NCBI GenBank assembly: GCA_003991915.1 | Contig: RQTK01000201.1 | Coordinates: 500,386-564,385 of the forward strand | Length of the DNA stretch: 64,000 nucleotides | From: Elysia chlorotica | Lineage: Eukaryota > Mollusca > Gastropoda > Plakobranchidae | Direction: 5' to 3' | Shown here: positions 1 to 13,094 of the stretch, piece after piece | Position numbering within the stretch: position 1 is the first letter of the stretch | Layout of the letters: every line of letters starts with the position of its first letter | The notes under the pieces: model-generated | The model's input: only the letters and a program-made list of their open reading frames with translations | What the model was told of the DNA's origin: nothing | The model's database searches: none | Made by a program: the position numbers and the translations under genes

Positions 1-22
1 TCTCTCCCCCTCTCTGTTTCCC

Positions 23-85
<63 letters not shown>

Positions 86-365
86 CTCTCTATTACTTAA
101 CAAATCTAATTTTCTTCACGTTTAATTACAGTCCCTGCTTTTCACTGTGTTCCAAGGCTTCCAAAAATAGCAGGCCAAATCACCGAAGCAGACAAACTTT
201 TGTACTAAGACCCAAATTGAACTATACTTTTAAACGTTTCGGCACAGTTAGAACATTTTACTTTTGTGTTGTGTGGGCTGTGTGGGCTGAACCAAAACTA
301 CGGTCTGAGTATCGGTCTGTCCTAACTTTTATAATGAATTTCATAGAAATAGATCAGTAGTGTTC

Positions 366-530
366 TTTTTATCCAGGGTTGGGTTGGGTTGGTTTAACGT
401 CCAACAGCAGCACTATATAGGCTATATTGTGGACGGGCCCCAAGACGGACGTCTGACAATTTTATGTGCTGCCACACACGAGACAGGGCGGGGATACCAT
501 GACTCCTGTCTCAGCCGGTTTTTATCCAGG
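366..530 (-). mobile_element. tRNA-derived SINE, 5' truncated, with TSD
   Basis: Reverse-complement copy of the window's common SINE (tail end GGTTTAACGTCCAACAGCAG). Flanked by identical 12-bp TTTTTATCCAGG at 366-377 and 519-530; the element itself is 378-518. Confidence 0.8.
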
Positions 531-769
531 AATATGCTTACATAAATCAATTCGGTCACTTGGCCTGTACATGTGTACGCCTCGCTGTGTTCTTAAACTG
601 TTTAGACAAACAAACCGAGCCCTGAGGCTGTTGTATGTAGCAGTGGTGTGTTGTTAACATATCTTGAAATATCCTAATTTTAACCCTTGCACGCAGGGCT
701 CATCGAAAAGGTAACAGTCTGTCTGCCTGTCTGTTTATCTGCGTTTTTGTCTTTATATCATTCTCTCCC

Positions 770-849
<80 letters not shown>

Positions 850-1042
850 CTTTTCACAGACATTAAGACCAAAAAGCATCAACATCGACTGTGAAACATA
901 AAGCAACGTTTTCCAATCACACCTTCTCCTCCCACAAATATTTAAAAAATATATAACCCAGCCTTATGGGACACAAGCAAGCATCAAACCTACAAACCAA
1001 TATGCGCTGTTTACTTGTGAATTTAGAGATAGAGAGAGGCAG

Positions 1043-1102
<60 letters not shown>

Positions 1103-2454
1103 AAGTGCGGAGGTTGGACGTTGAACAAAGTCAAGTGAATTATAATATTAAAATCGTAGGAGCCGTTGGATCATTTCTCATTATTTCCGTTACATAGGCT
1201 GAGTAGACTGAACAAAAATTGTTTTTTTTAATTATCAGTCTGAACTAACGATGACAATGGCGTATTAGATATTAGATCACTGTTACTTTTATTACGCTAA
1301 AATATGTTCACTCCAAATATCTCGGTGACTTGGACTGTTCTTATGAAAGCCTCGATTTAGTTGATTAAATATATCGTGTATATCATTTAATACCAGGCAC
1401 ATTTAGGTATAATATATCTTTTTCTCCCCCTCCTTTCTTTCTATCTATCTATCTCTTCCGCACACATACACACACGAGCATACAACTATACAATGTAATC
1501 TATTTTCCTTGAGTAAAATTAACACATACATATTAAAAAAAATAAACAGAAGAATGAAAATAGGAAATTCTACCACGTTGCAATATATTTTTAAGCAAAA
1601 GGGCGTCTCGGGTCTAATGGGGTATTTGATTTGGTTAAATGAGTCGCCTTTGAGCTTGATCGTAAAAAAAAAAGAAAGAAAAAAAAGTTCCAGAGACATA
1701 CAGGCGGAAAGACAGACAGATAAAGCTTAAAAGAACTATTATAACACCTTACAAAAATAAGAAAATAAATAAAATCAAATAACACGCAAAAAAAAACAAA
1801 AACAAAAAAACAAACAACATACAAACAAACAATTGAAAAAAATCAAACACCAAAAATACAAAACCCCCAACTATGTCTGTTTTTAATTTTTTAATTTTTA
1901 ATTTTTTTACGTTCATTTACTTGTGTATTTATTTATGTAATTACTTATTTATTTGTTTATTTATATATTTAAGTATTTGTTTATTTGTTTATATATTTAT
2001 GTATTTAGTTAGTTATTTGTTCAAAGGAAAGCATTTTGAACCAAGACATATAATAAGCATGAGAGGAAAAGATATTGTAAAACAAAAAAATCTATTCATC
2101 AAGAATTCGACGGAATGAGTTAGTTATAATAATTTATGGACATTAAATTTTCTTCATGTTTTCCTGCCTTCCTCTTCTTTTCTGATACAAAACACGCACT
2201 TCTGAAAAAAAAAAAAAATAAATAAAAAGTCCGCTCATGTCAATCTATTTTTCGCTGAACTACATTTTTAGTACGGCTTAGTTATACCCAAGATGGACCG
2301 CTTTTTTACGCCGTGTCAAAGGTGTGTGTTTTTTCCAGGGTCTCTGTTCCCTCGTTGTAAGTTGTAACTGTTCGACGCTGTGCAAATCTTGAGCGTTCGG
2401 TGGTTGGACTTCATGCCGTTGGATACAATATCAACAGAAACGGAATCAGTGGTA

Positions 2455-2960
2455 TTAGATCTAGAATCTAATTAACTTGTGGGATACAAACAGCACCCAT
2501 TAATTAAGCTGATTACCTAAGTTCTGTTTAATTAATTTAGATTCACATTACCATTACTAGCTCTATTCTAGATAGAAGAATCTAATATAATTATCTAGAT
2601 CTAAATCTAGATCCTCTATGCTAAATCTCGATCAAGAGTAGACATTCTTTAAAATCTAGCCTAGACTTCCAGACTAGGTCTAGATCTAGATGTAGATTAG
2701 ATCTAGATCTGGATGTCTAGACTTTAAATCTAGAAAAAAATGTTTGCAGGAAGGCTTTTGTTGCGTGAATGGTTAAGAATTGTATCTAGATCTAATAGAC
2801 TAATAGCTCACTGCAAGCCTATAACTAGATCTAGATTCTAGATCTACATCTAGATCTAGATCTACATCTAGATCCCTGTACATTGAGTTCTAGGTCTAAC
2901 ATCTAAATTTAGATCTTGAGAGCTAAGTTTACCAGTTTAGACTAGAATGTCAAGATCTAG
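2455..2960. repeat. ATCTAGAT-rich palindromic block
   Basis: Dozens of overlapping TCTAGATCTAGA and close variants in about 500 bp, upstream of the first SETD2 coding exon. Single copies are scattered elsewhere (6370, 11830, 11888, 12798, 55718). Confidence 0.8.
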
Positions 2961-3479
2961 ATCTAAGAGAATATCAATTTTCACGAGCTTGACCGTGGTT
3001 ACTCATATAGTCATGTAAGATGGTATTATGGTGCAGCACTAGTAAAATCTAGACTTTATTTGGAGTCCCAAGTTTCCCAAACCCCGAGTCCCGGTATGAC
3101 ATTCGACTGTGACCTGTTCTTAGTGTACAGTCTCTAGTGATCACAATCTTTCGCGGATCCACGGAATTCCACAATTTTGACCTTGCCGCTACTTTTTTCG
3201 CTTTTTCCTTCTTTTCTTCAGAGTCTGCAAATCGCGGAATATTGCCTTTGACTTAAGTTTGAGCGGTATCGAATCGAAAACACCTATAAAATTTCCTCCT
3301 CAACCTTTCTGCATTATGATCACTGAGTCCCTTACCTAAAATCTCAACGTAACACTAACAGTAGACCTATAGTGGGAGGGGCATCTAACCCAAAAGCGGA
3401 TCTATTTTGCATCTTTTTACTGGAAGGTCACTGCTCTGGCAGCCGTTTAACTTTAAGCTCATTCTTGAAACCCATGTAA

Positions 3480-3720
3480 TGAAAATGTGTGTCATGAGTA
3501 GGTTGTGAGTTGTGTTAGGATTGCCTAGATGCCTGAGCCTAGAGAAGTGTGATGTCAGTGAGTGAAACTCTTTTCAGGGGCTGTAGATTTAGTCAGTCTT
3601 GGAGCATCTCTTGTGGATCATCATCTACCTTGGATTTTTGGAATACAGGACTGCCTTAGTTGCTCATGGAGCATAGATTTAAACCTTTTAAAAACTTCCT
3701 ACTACTACTACTACTGCTAC
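3480..3720 (-). mobile_element. Second copy of the same interspersed element
   Basis: Reverse complement carries CTCCAAGACTGACTAAATCT, CACACTTCTCTAGGCTCAGG and ACACAACTCACAACCTACTC in the same order as at 55985-56140. No ORF kept. Confidence 0.55.
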
Positions 3721-3883
3721 TTCTTGTGCCCTCGGCACCTGGATACAACAACCGTGTCTAGAAATAATAAATGTCAGGGGTGACTTATGATTTATGGAAA
3801 AATGATAGGTCATCTGTTTGTATGCCTGTCTCTAAAGATGATTTCTTCTTCTACTCTTTTTGCTTCTGTTTTTCACTTCTTCG

Positions 3884-3926
<43 letters not shown>

Positions 3927-5438
3927 TCCACACACATTTGGAAATTTTTATAAATTTGCCAAAGTACAAAAAGATTCATGATTAATTGTTTTTATAAAAT
4001 CTAGATCTAAATAGTTTATTGTCTGGCATCAAAGCACCTAAATTGTTGTTTAAAAATGGGGGGAGGGGGGAGCATTGAAAAACTGTGGTAAAATAATGAG
4101 AGCACATATTTCCTCTTTCAGTAAAATCCTCTTATTGAGTCTATTTTAGGAATAATGAGAACCCTTGGAATTACGAGAGAAATGAAGAAAAACTGGTACA
4201 ATTTAAATCTTACTAGTACTACTGAGTTTTTACTGCATCTCTTTCTCTTTTTTCACCCTTCTTAAGTTTATAAATTGTTTTTTTTTACCTTTCTAATTTT
4301 TTCATTCTCTTCCTATCTGGAGTTATAAATGAAGAAGGAGAAGAAGAATTGGGAGTGTATTGAATACATCATGTATGTAACAAGGCAACATGTAGGCGCA
4401 TATTAGTCCAGCATCCATGCATACTGAAGGGAATATTTTTCCTTGCCAATTACCTACATTGTAGTTTAAAAAGGGGATACATGAAAAACCATACTAAAAT
4501 AGCTAGGGTACAAGAAAACCCTCTTTGTCATTGAATCCTATTTTTGAAATAACGAAGACCCTTGTAGCCTTGTTATATTGAGAGTAAAAAAAAAAAATCA
4601 GGTTATTACCGCATTTTACTGTAACCTTTTAAGTGCACTAGGTTTTACTCTTAAGAGTTGAAATCTATATGATTCATATTTCAATGGCAGTTTGTAAAGT
4701 TTATCTGGACAAAATTAGGTGATTCTTTCGCTGTTTTACAGAACACATAATTTTTTAAAATCCTGCATTAGACCCATGTTTCATGGATTTCCAGTATTTC
4801 TTATATCAGTAATTACCCATTCAATTTTGCAAAAGTCAAAGTTATTATTCAAGGCTAAAGGTGCAGTTCCCTTTAACATTTATAATTCTAACAACCTCTG
4901 CTGTTTTGTATTAGTTTCAAACTCTGAGGTCGGAGATCTTGGCTTTTCAATGTTAACTTCTCTCTGTCTGTATAGTGACTTCCCTGTTTTTACTTCAAGA
5001 CAATCATGGCAGATGAACATTTTTAGTTTCTCATGGAACTAATGTGCAAACATGTTTGTGATTTTGTCACATCCCATTTAGAAAGTTAAAACCAAAGAAC
5101 TTTGAAGCGGTGGATTTTTTTTTACATTAAACTGGGTTAAAATTAAATTATATATATTTATAGTGATGTAAAAGTCAAGAAGTGGAAGGCAATGATTATT
5201 ATGTATATGCGATTTTTCTCTAGAGGGAAAGTAGTCTAAACAAAAGGTTTTCATCACTTGCATATTTCTGTTTTGTTTTGTTTTTTTAAACAGTACTGAG
5301 TAGCTTTATTTTTAAGTATTTCAATCCATCATATATTTAGTCCTAGAAAAAATTTTTACGAGGTGACAATTTTTCAATGATTCTAAATTCTTATTTTATC
5401 ATTAATTCATTTAAAAAAATGTATTCTTTCTTCCACAG

Positions 5439-5633
5439 ATTTTTTAGAAAGTCAATGGAAGGTATTAATATTGAGATCCTTGTCCAAATCTAGCTGGCTG
5501 GATCATTGATGGACCGTTGACCTATTTGTGCTTCAGCATCTTTTCCTGGCTCAACCAGTCAATCACTCAATGGGTCATTGAGAATTTTGCACACAATCAA
5601 AATGGATGATTATGATCCAGCTTGTCCCACAGA
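5439..5633 (+). CDS. SETD2: SETD2 exon 1 with 5' UTR and start codon
   Basis: The acceptor TTCTTCCACAG ends at 5438, so this looks like a 5' UTR/coding exon preceded by at least one non-coding exon. The ATG at 5602 starts MDDYDPACPTE. An in-frame TGA lies at 5518. The donor is CAGA|GTAAGTA at 5633, leaving phase 2. The upstream non-coding exon was not located; a GTAAGT donor at 2357 is one possibility. Confidence 0.72.
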
Positions 5634-8600
5634 GTAAGTAATGGTTAAAAAAAATTTTAAACAGAAATGATTGGAAAGATGCTGCGGTTATTTATGGCGT
5701 AGGTTAGACTTATCACGTCCAATCTCAAAGTGCAAATCGTGTATAGTTGTAAAGGTGAAAATGAGCTCTAATTACACTTTCACTAGTCTCAGATTTTAAA
5801 TGTGTTAATTCTAGTTTTTTACTTATAATCTAATTACAAACTTGGTCGTCCTATGTAGCATATAAAATCAAGTGTCCCACTGATTAATAAAAATGAAATT
5901 TATTTGTCATTTTTAGCAGTTAGGAGTGCAAGTTTACATCTTTTTAAATCTTATTGATTTTGGGAGAATTTTTTTTATTATGCTTACAAAATTAGGAGTA
6001 ATATAAGTTAATAAGAGACGGCTTTTAATTCTTGACCAACCTGCTAGCTTCTATCGATGTGAGGGGTACCTAGCAAATCACTTATTCATTCAGTCTTACT
6101 TAAAAGATAAAAAATGAGGAGATATTCTACCTAGTAGACAGGTTAACAAGTTGCTTTTAGAGGATGAGGGTGAGGCTTTTTGTAATCTGTGGGAGTGCTA
6201 GAGTGTAAAAATAGTTATTGTTTGAAAGAGGATTGAGGGAAAGGTGTGATTTTCAACTCTTCTTGTACCGTACGTTTCTTTTGGTTGATATTTATGCAAT
6301 TATAATTTCCTGAGGCAAAGAAAAAAATATGTTCAGCAATTTGATATCTAAGGGTAGGTTTGCTAAAAACTAGATCTAGAGCTAATATGGTATAGGCAGA
6401 AATCCTCAGACTATTGTTGTTTGTATAGGATGGGCTTGTATTTTAACACCTAGAATCAACCATTTGGTCTTTAAAAAAGTAACACAGTGCTGATTATGTG
6501 GTACTCATTCAGATTAATGTGTCCGTCTGCGTGTAAGTGTAAGATTCTGCAGATTGCATTGTTTTTTAACATGTTCTGTTAAAATTTTTGTGATTTTATA
6601 TACCGACTGTTGCCATCTGGCAAAGCAATTTTTAAATTTTTTTAAGAGCAGCTGCAATCTCTAAAAAAAAATATTCATAAGAGCAGAATTTAGATAAATT
6701 GTACAAATTAAAGACGTAATTTAGTAAAAGTCTTCTCTGTGCACTGACTAAATTGTTGTATCTTCATTGTGAATGTAACATATATCTCCCTTTGGATTCC
6801 ATACATTATTACAACGTACTCGGTATATACACAAATGTATTGACTTCAGATTTGTAGTTGTACCTCTTTAGGACAGCCTAAAAGTTTGTGCTATCCCAAG
6901 CTATTAGTTATTACACAGTGACTGTAAGGCAAAAAAAAAGAGAAATGTGTGCCTCTCATCAAGTTTATTTAAAGCCATGATGATAGCTTATATTTTTAAA
7001 CAGGGTTTCTCTTAAGCCGCTTCCACTATTAAGTCTGACAGACTCCTAACCTCTCCCTCTTTCCACTGCCTGATAAACAGGGTTTACCTTAAGCGAATTC
7101 CACTAATAAGTCCGACTGACTCTTAATCTCTCCTTATTTCCACTGCCCGCTTCTGCCAGGGATGAGAATCAGCTGCTGCAGAATCTAGACCTATCCCAGG
7201 TGCCTCTGCCCCCATCGGAACCCAGGTCTAGACAACCGGGCTCGGCTGCGAAATCCAAGAGACAAGAGGAGTCTCCTGCCGCCCAGTCCCAGCCTGACGT
7301 GGATGCAGACGGAGACGGAAGAGGCCGTAGGAGGAAGAAAAAGAAGAAGAAAGCTCAGAGCCGAGTGAAGTCTGTAGCCGAAGCGAGCGATGAGGAAGAA
7401 GAGCAGGAGGTGAGACTGAGAGGCTTTCGTTGAGTTGCCCTGCACGCTCGTTCATGGTTGAGTATCGACGTGTTGAGAATTAATGTTCAGAATATTTTGG
7501 TTTAATCGAATTATTGATAAATGTTTTTTTCCTGTTCCTTGATTTCCTTTTCTGCAGCATGGAATGGTCAGATTCAGTTGGTCAAATATTAGTTGTTTTC
7601 TCAATTTCTTTCATTTCTTCATTTTGGTTCGAATTTGTTTTAGTTTAATTCAACTTATGGAGGCTTAAAAGGCATAAAAAATAAACAAAAAAAAAAAAGT
7701 AACAATCAAAATTCTCACCAGTGACCAAATGGATAGAAAAGAACTAATATTCTGACTTTCAGCAAACAACTTATGCTTCCAGGGCTAGTGTGTCAAATAT
7801 GAAGTGTATACATTAGTTTTTTTTTGGCTTTCTTTCACCTTTCTCATTTTTTTTATTTTATTTAAAGAATGGACAGTCTTAAAAAAGTCTTAGTATTGTA
7901 AATATTAATTTAAAACCAATGGCCATCTTTGTCACACAAATTACATAGAAAAGCAATGGGGACAATTTCTTTTTACAAATATAGTATATTGTGTAATAAT
8001 TTAGTCACGCATAATAATATTAATATGAAGCTGACTTTACTTGTCCTGTTTGTACTTTTCTTCTTTTTTTTTAATCGTACAAATGTCTTTACTGAGAGAA
8101 TACAAAGAAAACAACAGAGGAAGTAAAAAAGAGATCTGCCTCAACAATTTTTCCCCCCTCGGGTGTGGTAATAAGGGGAGATAATATGCTAATAAATCAG
8201 AGTGAGAGAGTCACTTAGAGTGAGGAACATACAAGTACATGTACAATCAATACATTTTCAAGTTTATCAGGCGACCCCCTGTTAAGTTACATGAATTAAA
8301 ATTTAGGAGGCTGCGATTTACAACCCTTTATTTCCATTGCCTCATCTTTTTGTCATGGCATAAAGTGAATATGTGATTGGAATAATAAGACATTTTTTTT
8401 TTTTTTAATTTAGCAAACTAAATTTCGAGGGAATTAATAGATAGGGTTGAAGAAGAAAATTATAGTTTATAAGAAATGTTTTTACTACAAAATATTTTTT
8501 TGTTTTTGTTTTTGATATCAGAAACCCCTTACAAATCACATAACTGATTTAGCCTCTTAGAAATCCTTTTTTATCTGTTCATGAATATGAAAACCAGTTT

Positions 8601-9617
8601 GTGGAATGCTTATCTACCTAGTGGTAGTACAGTTTAATCGGAGGCTAACAAACTTAATGTATTTTAGTATTGAGCAGAACATTTTTTATGTTAGTAATAT
8701 TCTAAGTAATCTGAAAATTGTCAAGTCCTGTAGGAAATAAGCGAACTAAATGATTTATGAATACAGAATACGCACAAAATATATTCATCCCAGTCGTAAA
8801 TTTGCAACTCACAGACAGAGAAAAATATTTACAATGTGAACTTAAAATCAAATCTTTTCTCTATATCTTTCATTAAAAACGATGCATAGGACATGTCAAA
8901 TTTACTGGGTTTTTTTTCATATCTTTTTCATTCAAGTATAATTTTTTCATTGTTAATCAACTCAACATACTAAGAAAATATTGGTCTCTAAAACGTGAGG
9001 TATTTTATTAGAGGAATACACTTTAGATGCTGGTGTTTAAAGAAAAGGGTTCTAATAGTAATAACTAAAATAGGATATTGTGGATTTTCAACTCTCTATT
9101 TTTCATTCCTCTTTCCTCTGTTGTATGTCTGTCTCTCGCGATTTCGCTCTCTACTGGTTGGGTCGGTGTCAGTTTAATGTGATCGGCTCAGACAGGGGTC
9201 ATGGTATCCCCGCCCTGTCTCGTGTGTGGCAGTACATAAAATTGGCAAACGTTAGTCTTGGGATCGTCCACAATATAGCCTATATAGTGCTGTTGTTGGA
9301 CGTTAAACCAACTAACTACCATGTCTGTCTATCTGTCTCTCTCTCTCTCTTTCTGTAGATATTGTCAACCTTTCACATTTTTTATCCATTTTGCTCCCAT
9401 TTTTTTTTTCTTTTTTACTTTTTAAGATAGAAATGATAGATTTAGTTTCAGATGATATATAATGTGTTTTTCCTTTGGCTCTTTCTTTTCCTGCATTCGT
9501 TAGTTTAAATTATAATGCTGATCAATAAATTTTATTGAAAGTAAGCTATTTTTGTATCTCTCTGTATTTTACATGCATGTAATTTATGATTGATAGTATA
9601 TTAATGCTGTTTACTCC

Positions 9618-9662
<45 letters not shown>

Positions 9663-9675
9663 ATTATTATTATTA

Positions 9676-9707
<32 letters not shown>

Positions 9708-12700
9708 AATTATTATTATTATTATTTATTATTATTTTTGTTTTAATGATATCTTTTGTTATTTATTAATCTTTCAAGAAGGTAAAATCTATGTTTATAG
9801 TATTTCACTATTTTCAGGCACAATGGGAAAAGAGTCAAATTCTAGAACCTCATTTTTTTTTTTTTTGCATTGTGTATGAATATACCTAATATGTATACAT
9901 TTTAATTTCCTTTAATCGCTTTTCCCGAGATGACCTTGAAATCTTGTGTATGATTCGTTGAACCGTTTGTTTCAAAGAGCTCCACTGGTTGATCAGCACC
10001 TACACACTGGCATACAAGCTCAGTCCACCTCAGGATGAAAAATCGATCTTCAAGTTAACAATGCCACCTTGCAACATTATGCTCTACTTAAATAATGATT
10101 TTCTCCCTCTTTCTTTATTTTAAATAGATCTACCCGTGACAACATAATTGTTACAAATCATGTCAGAGCTTGCAGTGGTACTTCATTTCTTTTTTCTTAA
10201 CTGCCATGTTGTATTATTTCTAGTCCAATCTACCACCTCTCTGCGTTTGATCTCCATGTAGCTATGTATTACCAGATGTGCATGCAATCCTTGTCAATAG
10301 ATCAGCCACCATTCCATTGAATTGAATGCGAAGTTGCGATCGTCGGTTAGTCTACTCTCCTACATGCAGCACGGCAACAGAGAGCGTCAAACCACAGGCC
10401 GAAGGGGTTTACAGCAGCTTTCCTTTCTCGCCATGTTTTTACCTCGGCACTGCTTGCAAAATGGCCACCCCACTCTAGGCTACCAGTTACCACAGCGAAT
10501 CCCGACAACCGGCAGTGAGATTGAGATTGAGAAATGGCGACAGACGAGTTTGTGGCTAGGTCAGGGACTGAGGGAGAGAGGCTGTGTGCTGGTGCAGAGA
10601 CAAGCAAGCTCAAACCATTGTACAATGATTTCATGCAATAAGCTGCACATCAGTTTTCACTTTTATAATGAAAGTCCCACCCCCTCCTCACACCTATTTT
10701 GTGGGACCCGTTTTTCGCCATTCACGAGTTTCTCCATCTTTCCTGACAACTCAGCCTACTAGAATGTAGTGATATTCTGTTTTAACTTTGATAGAATGGG
10801 TTCCACCCCCACCATCCACACACACACACAACACACATTTTCCTTTTAAAATCGAATTTTTAAAGATAGAACCCAAGACAAAGTAGATCCTCTAAGTATT
10901 TGTATGCCTTACGAAAGAATTCTCCTGGTGTAAATTGTACTGTAGGCCTACCCTCTAAGATATCATCTTATAGTCAACCCCTTGTTTTCTTTACACGTAA
11001 TATAATTTACTCATTTATTTTGCGTCAAGTTTATTACAAAAAGCAATGCATTCAATTGTCCGATTAGAAAGTTGTTTAATATTTTACATTTGGTTATAGT
11101 TATTCCGCCCGAGATTCCTGACTCCCTTTCAAAAAACATAATACGAAAGAACTCTCCTGGTCTCACTGTACTGTACCAGACTTAGATATCAATCGGCATA
11201 TCTTATAGTCAACCCCTTGTTCTCTTTACACAATATAATTTACTCATCATTTACTTTGGTTCAAGTTTATTACGAAAATGCAATGCATTAAACTGGCCCA
11301 TAAGAAAGTGGTTTAATGTTTTACATTTGATTACATTCCGCCCGAGATTCCTGCCTCCCCTTCAAAAACATAATATTATTTATCTAGGCCTTAACATGCT
11401 GTGCTTCTATAGTATATACAGCACATGTATGTACTTGCCGTATTTGAGCATTTCTCTAAAAATCTATACGTGGTGGAAGTACATTGTACATCTAGGAGTA
11501 AGACATTACAAAAATGTTTGAGATAAACTTCTAAATTATTATGTTTTAACTGTAGATCTAGCCTACATTGTAAATTTGATAATGTCAGTTCTAAAGCATC
11601 GGCCAATTATCTTTTTTTCTTATGACGACTGAATGAATCATTTTATGGTAGGCCCAACTTTAGTACCCAAGTAAATGATTGTACTGAAGGATGTATAAAC
11701 ATAATTCAGATTTAGTGTTCACATTGTAACAACGTCTATAATAAACGAATTGAATTAAAAACCATATCATGCTAGTCTTTTGTAATTTGTAATAGGTTTG
11801 ATACAACTTGTATTGTGTTACACAAATTTACATCTAGATCTAGGCCAATAGGTTAAATTTATAATTTTTGTTTTCCACTAGGCCCATGTCTAGATCTAGA
11901 GTCAGTCTAGACCAGCCCATTTGACCCACAAAACTAGGGCCGACGACAACACGGCGTATTTTTAGTCCCCCTTCAATGCAACACACGTTACATTTTAGTC
12001 TGGGCTTAAGTAAGCTGTAGAGCTAAGTTCCTAAACACTACAAAAGGGCGTTGTCTGAGGTGAATAACTGATCGTATTTTTTTTCCTAACCCGTTTCAGA
12101 TACCCGATCAAGGCCTTAGCATGGGAACTTTTTAACGCAGTGGCACTTTTTCTGTAAACCATATATCTTGTACTTGAGAAAAAAACTCTGTTTCCACCTT
12201 CTTTTAAAAAAAATTAAATGTATACATGTGTAACCTCTATGTGATGTTTTTTTGTGTGTTTTTAATCGATACATTTTAATGGAAAAAAACATGCACACAA
12301 CAAACATTTTTCTTTCTCTTTTATTCCTTTCTTAAATTCCAGCCTGAAGTAAAACCAGAGGAAAATCCTATTCCAGCTGCTGTGGATATTGATGCTAAAA
12401 GAGGTAGGCCCCTACACCTTCGCTTGTGTTGTTTGCTCCATGTAATTCTAACTTTCGTTTATATAATTGTGTGTGTTGATGTTTTTTTGTTTTGTTTTGT
12501 TNNNNNNNNNNNNNNNNNNNNNNNNNNNNNNNNNNNNNNNNNNNNNNNNNNNNNNATTGCTAGCCTTTTATGACTGACATAGATTGCTCTATATCTTTCT
12601 CACAAAGAATGTATCATAATTATGTCTTTTTTTTTCTTCTTTGCTGCTGGTGATATTATGTGTTCGGGACAATGATATTGATAATAATTTATATTGCTTT

Positions 12701-13062
12701 GTGATAATATACAAAGTTGCCATTGAAAAATATTCATACAGTAGCAGTAGTAGTATTTGTTATAGTGGTTGTAGATTATAAGGGGCAGTCACAAACCTAG
12801 ATCTAGCTTGAGACCGACAGATGATACAAGTAGACAAAGACTCCTTTTAGACTGATTAACATGCGGTTAGCATTTAAAATATTGACTACATTATTATAAT
12901 ATATTCTACCATTACTAAATGATGTTAACAATAGTGATAAAGGTATTAATGGCAGTGGAAATGACAATGAAGTTAGTTAAGATTTATAATTAAGATTGCA
13001 TGACTTTTACAACAATTTACCTATATGGTTGGTGTTGTTTTTTTATTTGCCAATTTATGCAA

Positions 13063-13094
<32 letters not shown>

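Larger units (their letters stand above)
1..5438. other. Upstream/5' flank and first intron of SETD2
   Basis: No supported coding sequence; short ORFs fall in low-complexity DNA. Holds (CT)n at 30-86, (GTCT/CT)n at 770-845, (GA)n at 1045-1100, a SINE at 378-518, T-rich and A-rich tracts (1650-2220), the ATCTAGAT-rich block, an interspersed element copy (3480-3720) and (CT)n at 3885-3926. A donor-like GTAAGT at 2357 and an acceptor-like TCTTCAG at 3221 could mark 5' UTR exons; promoter not resolved. Confidence 0.4.
7410..12342 (+). other. SETD2 intron, exons 2 to 3 (4.9 kb)
   Basis: AT-rich with a SINE (9140), an (ATT)n tract (9620-9737) and the 232-bp duplication. A 146-codon ORF at 10322-10762 resembles nothing known and has no codon bias. 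Nothing else supported. Confidence 0.5.

Noticed and set aside
10322-10762. 146-codon ORF inside a SETD2 intron
   Set aside because: No recognisable domain, no repeats of coding type, no splice context; likely chance.
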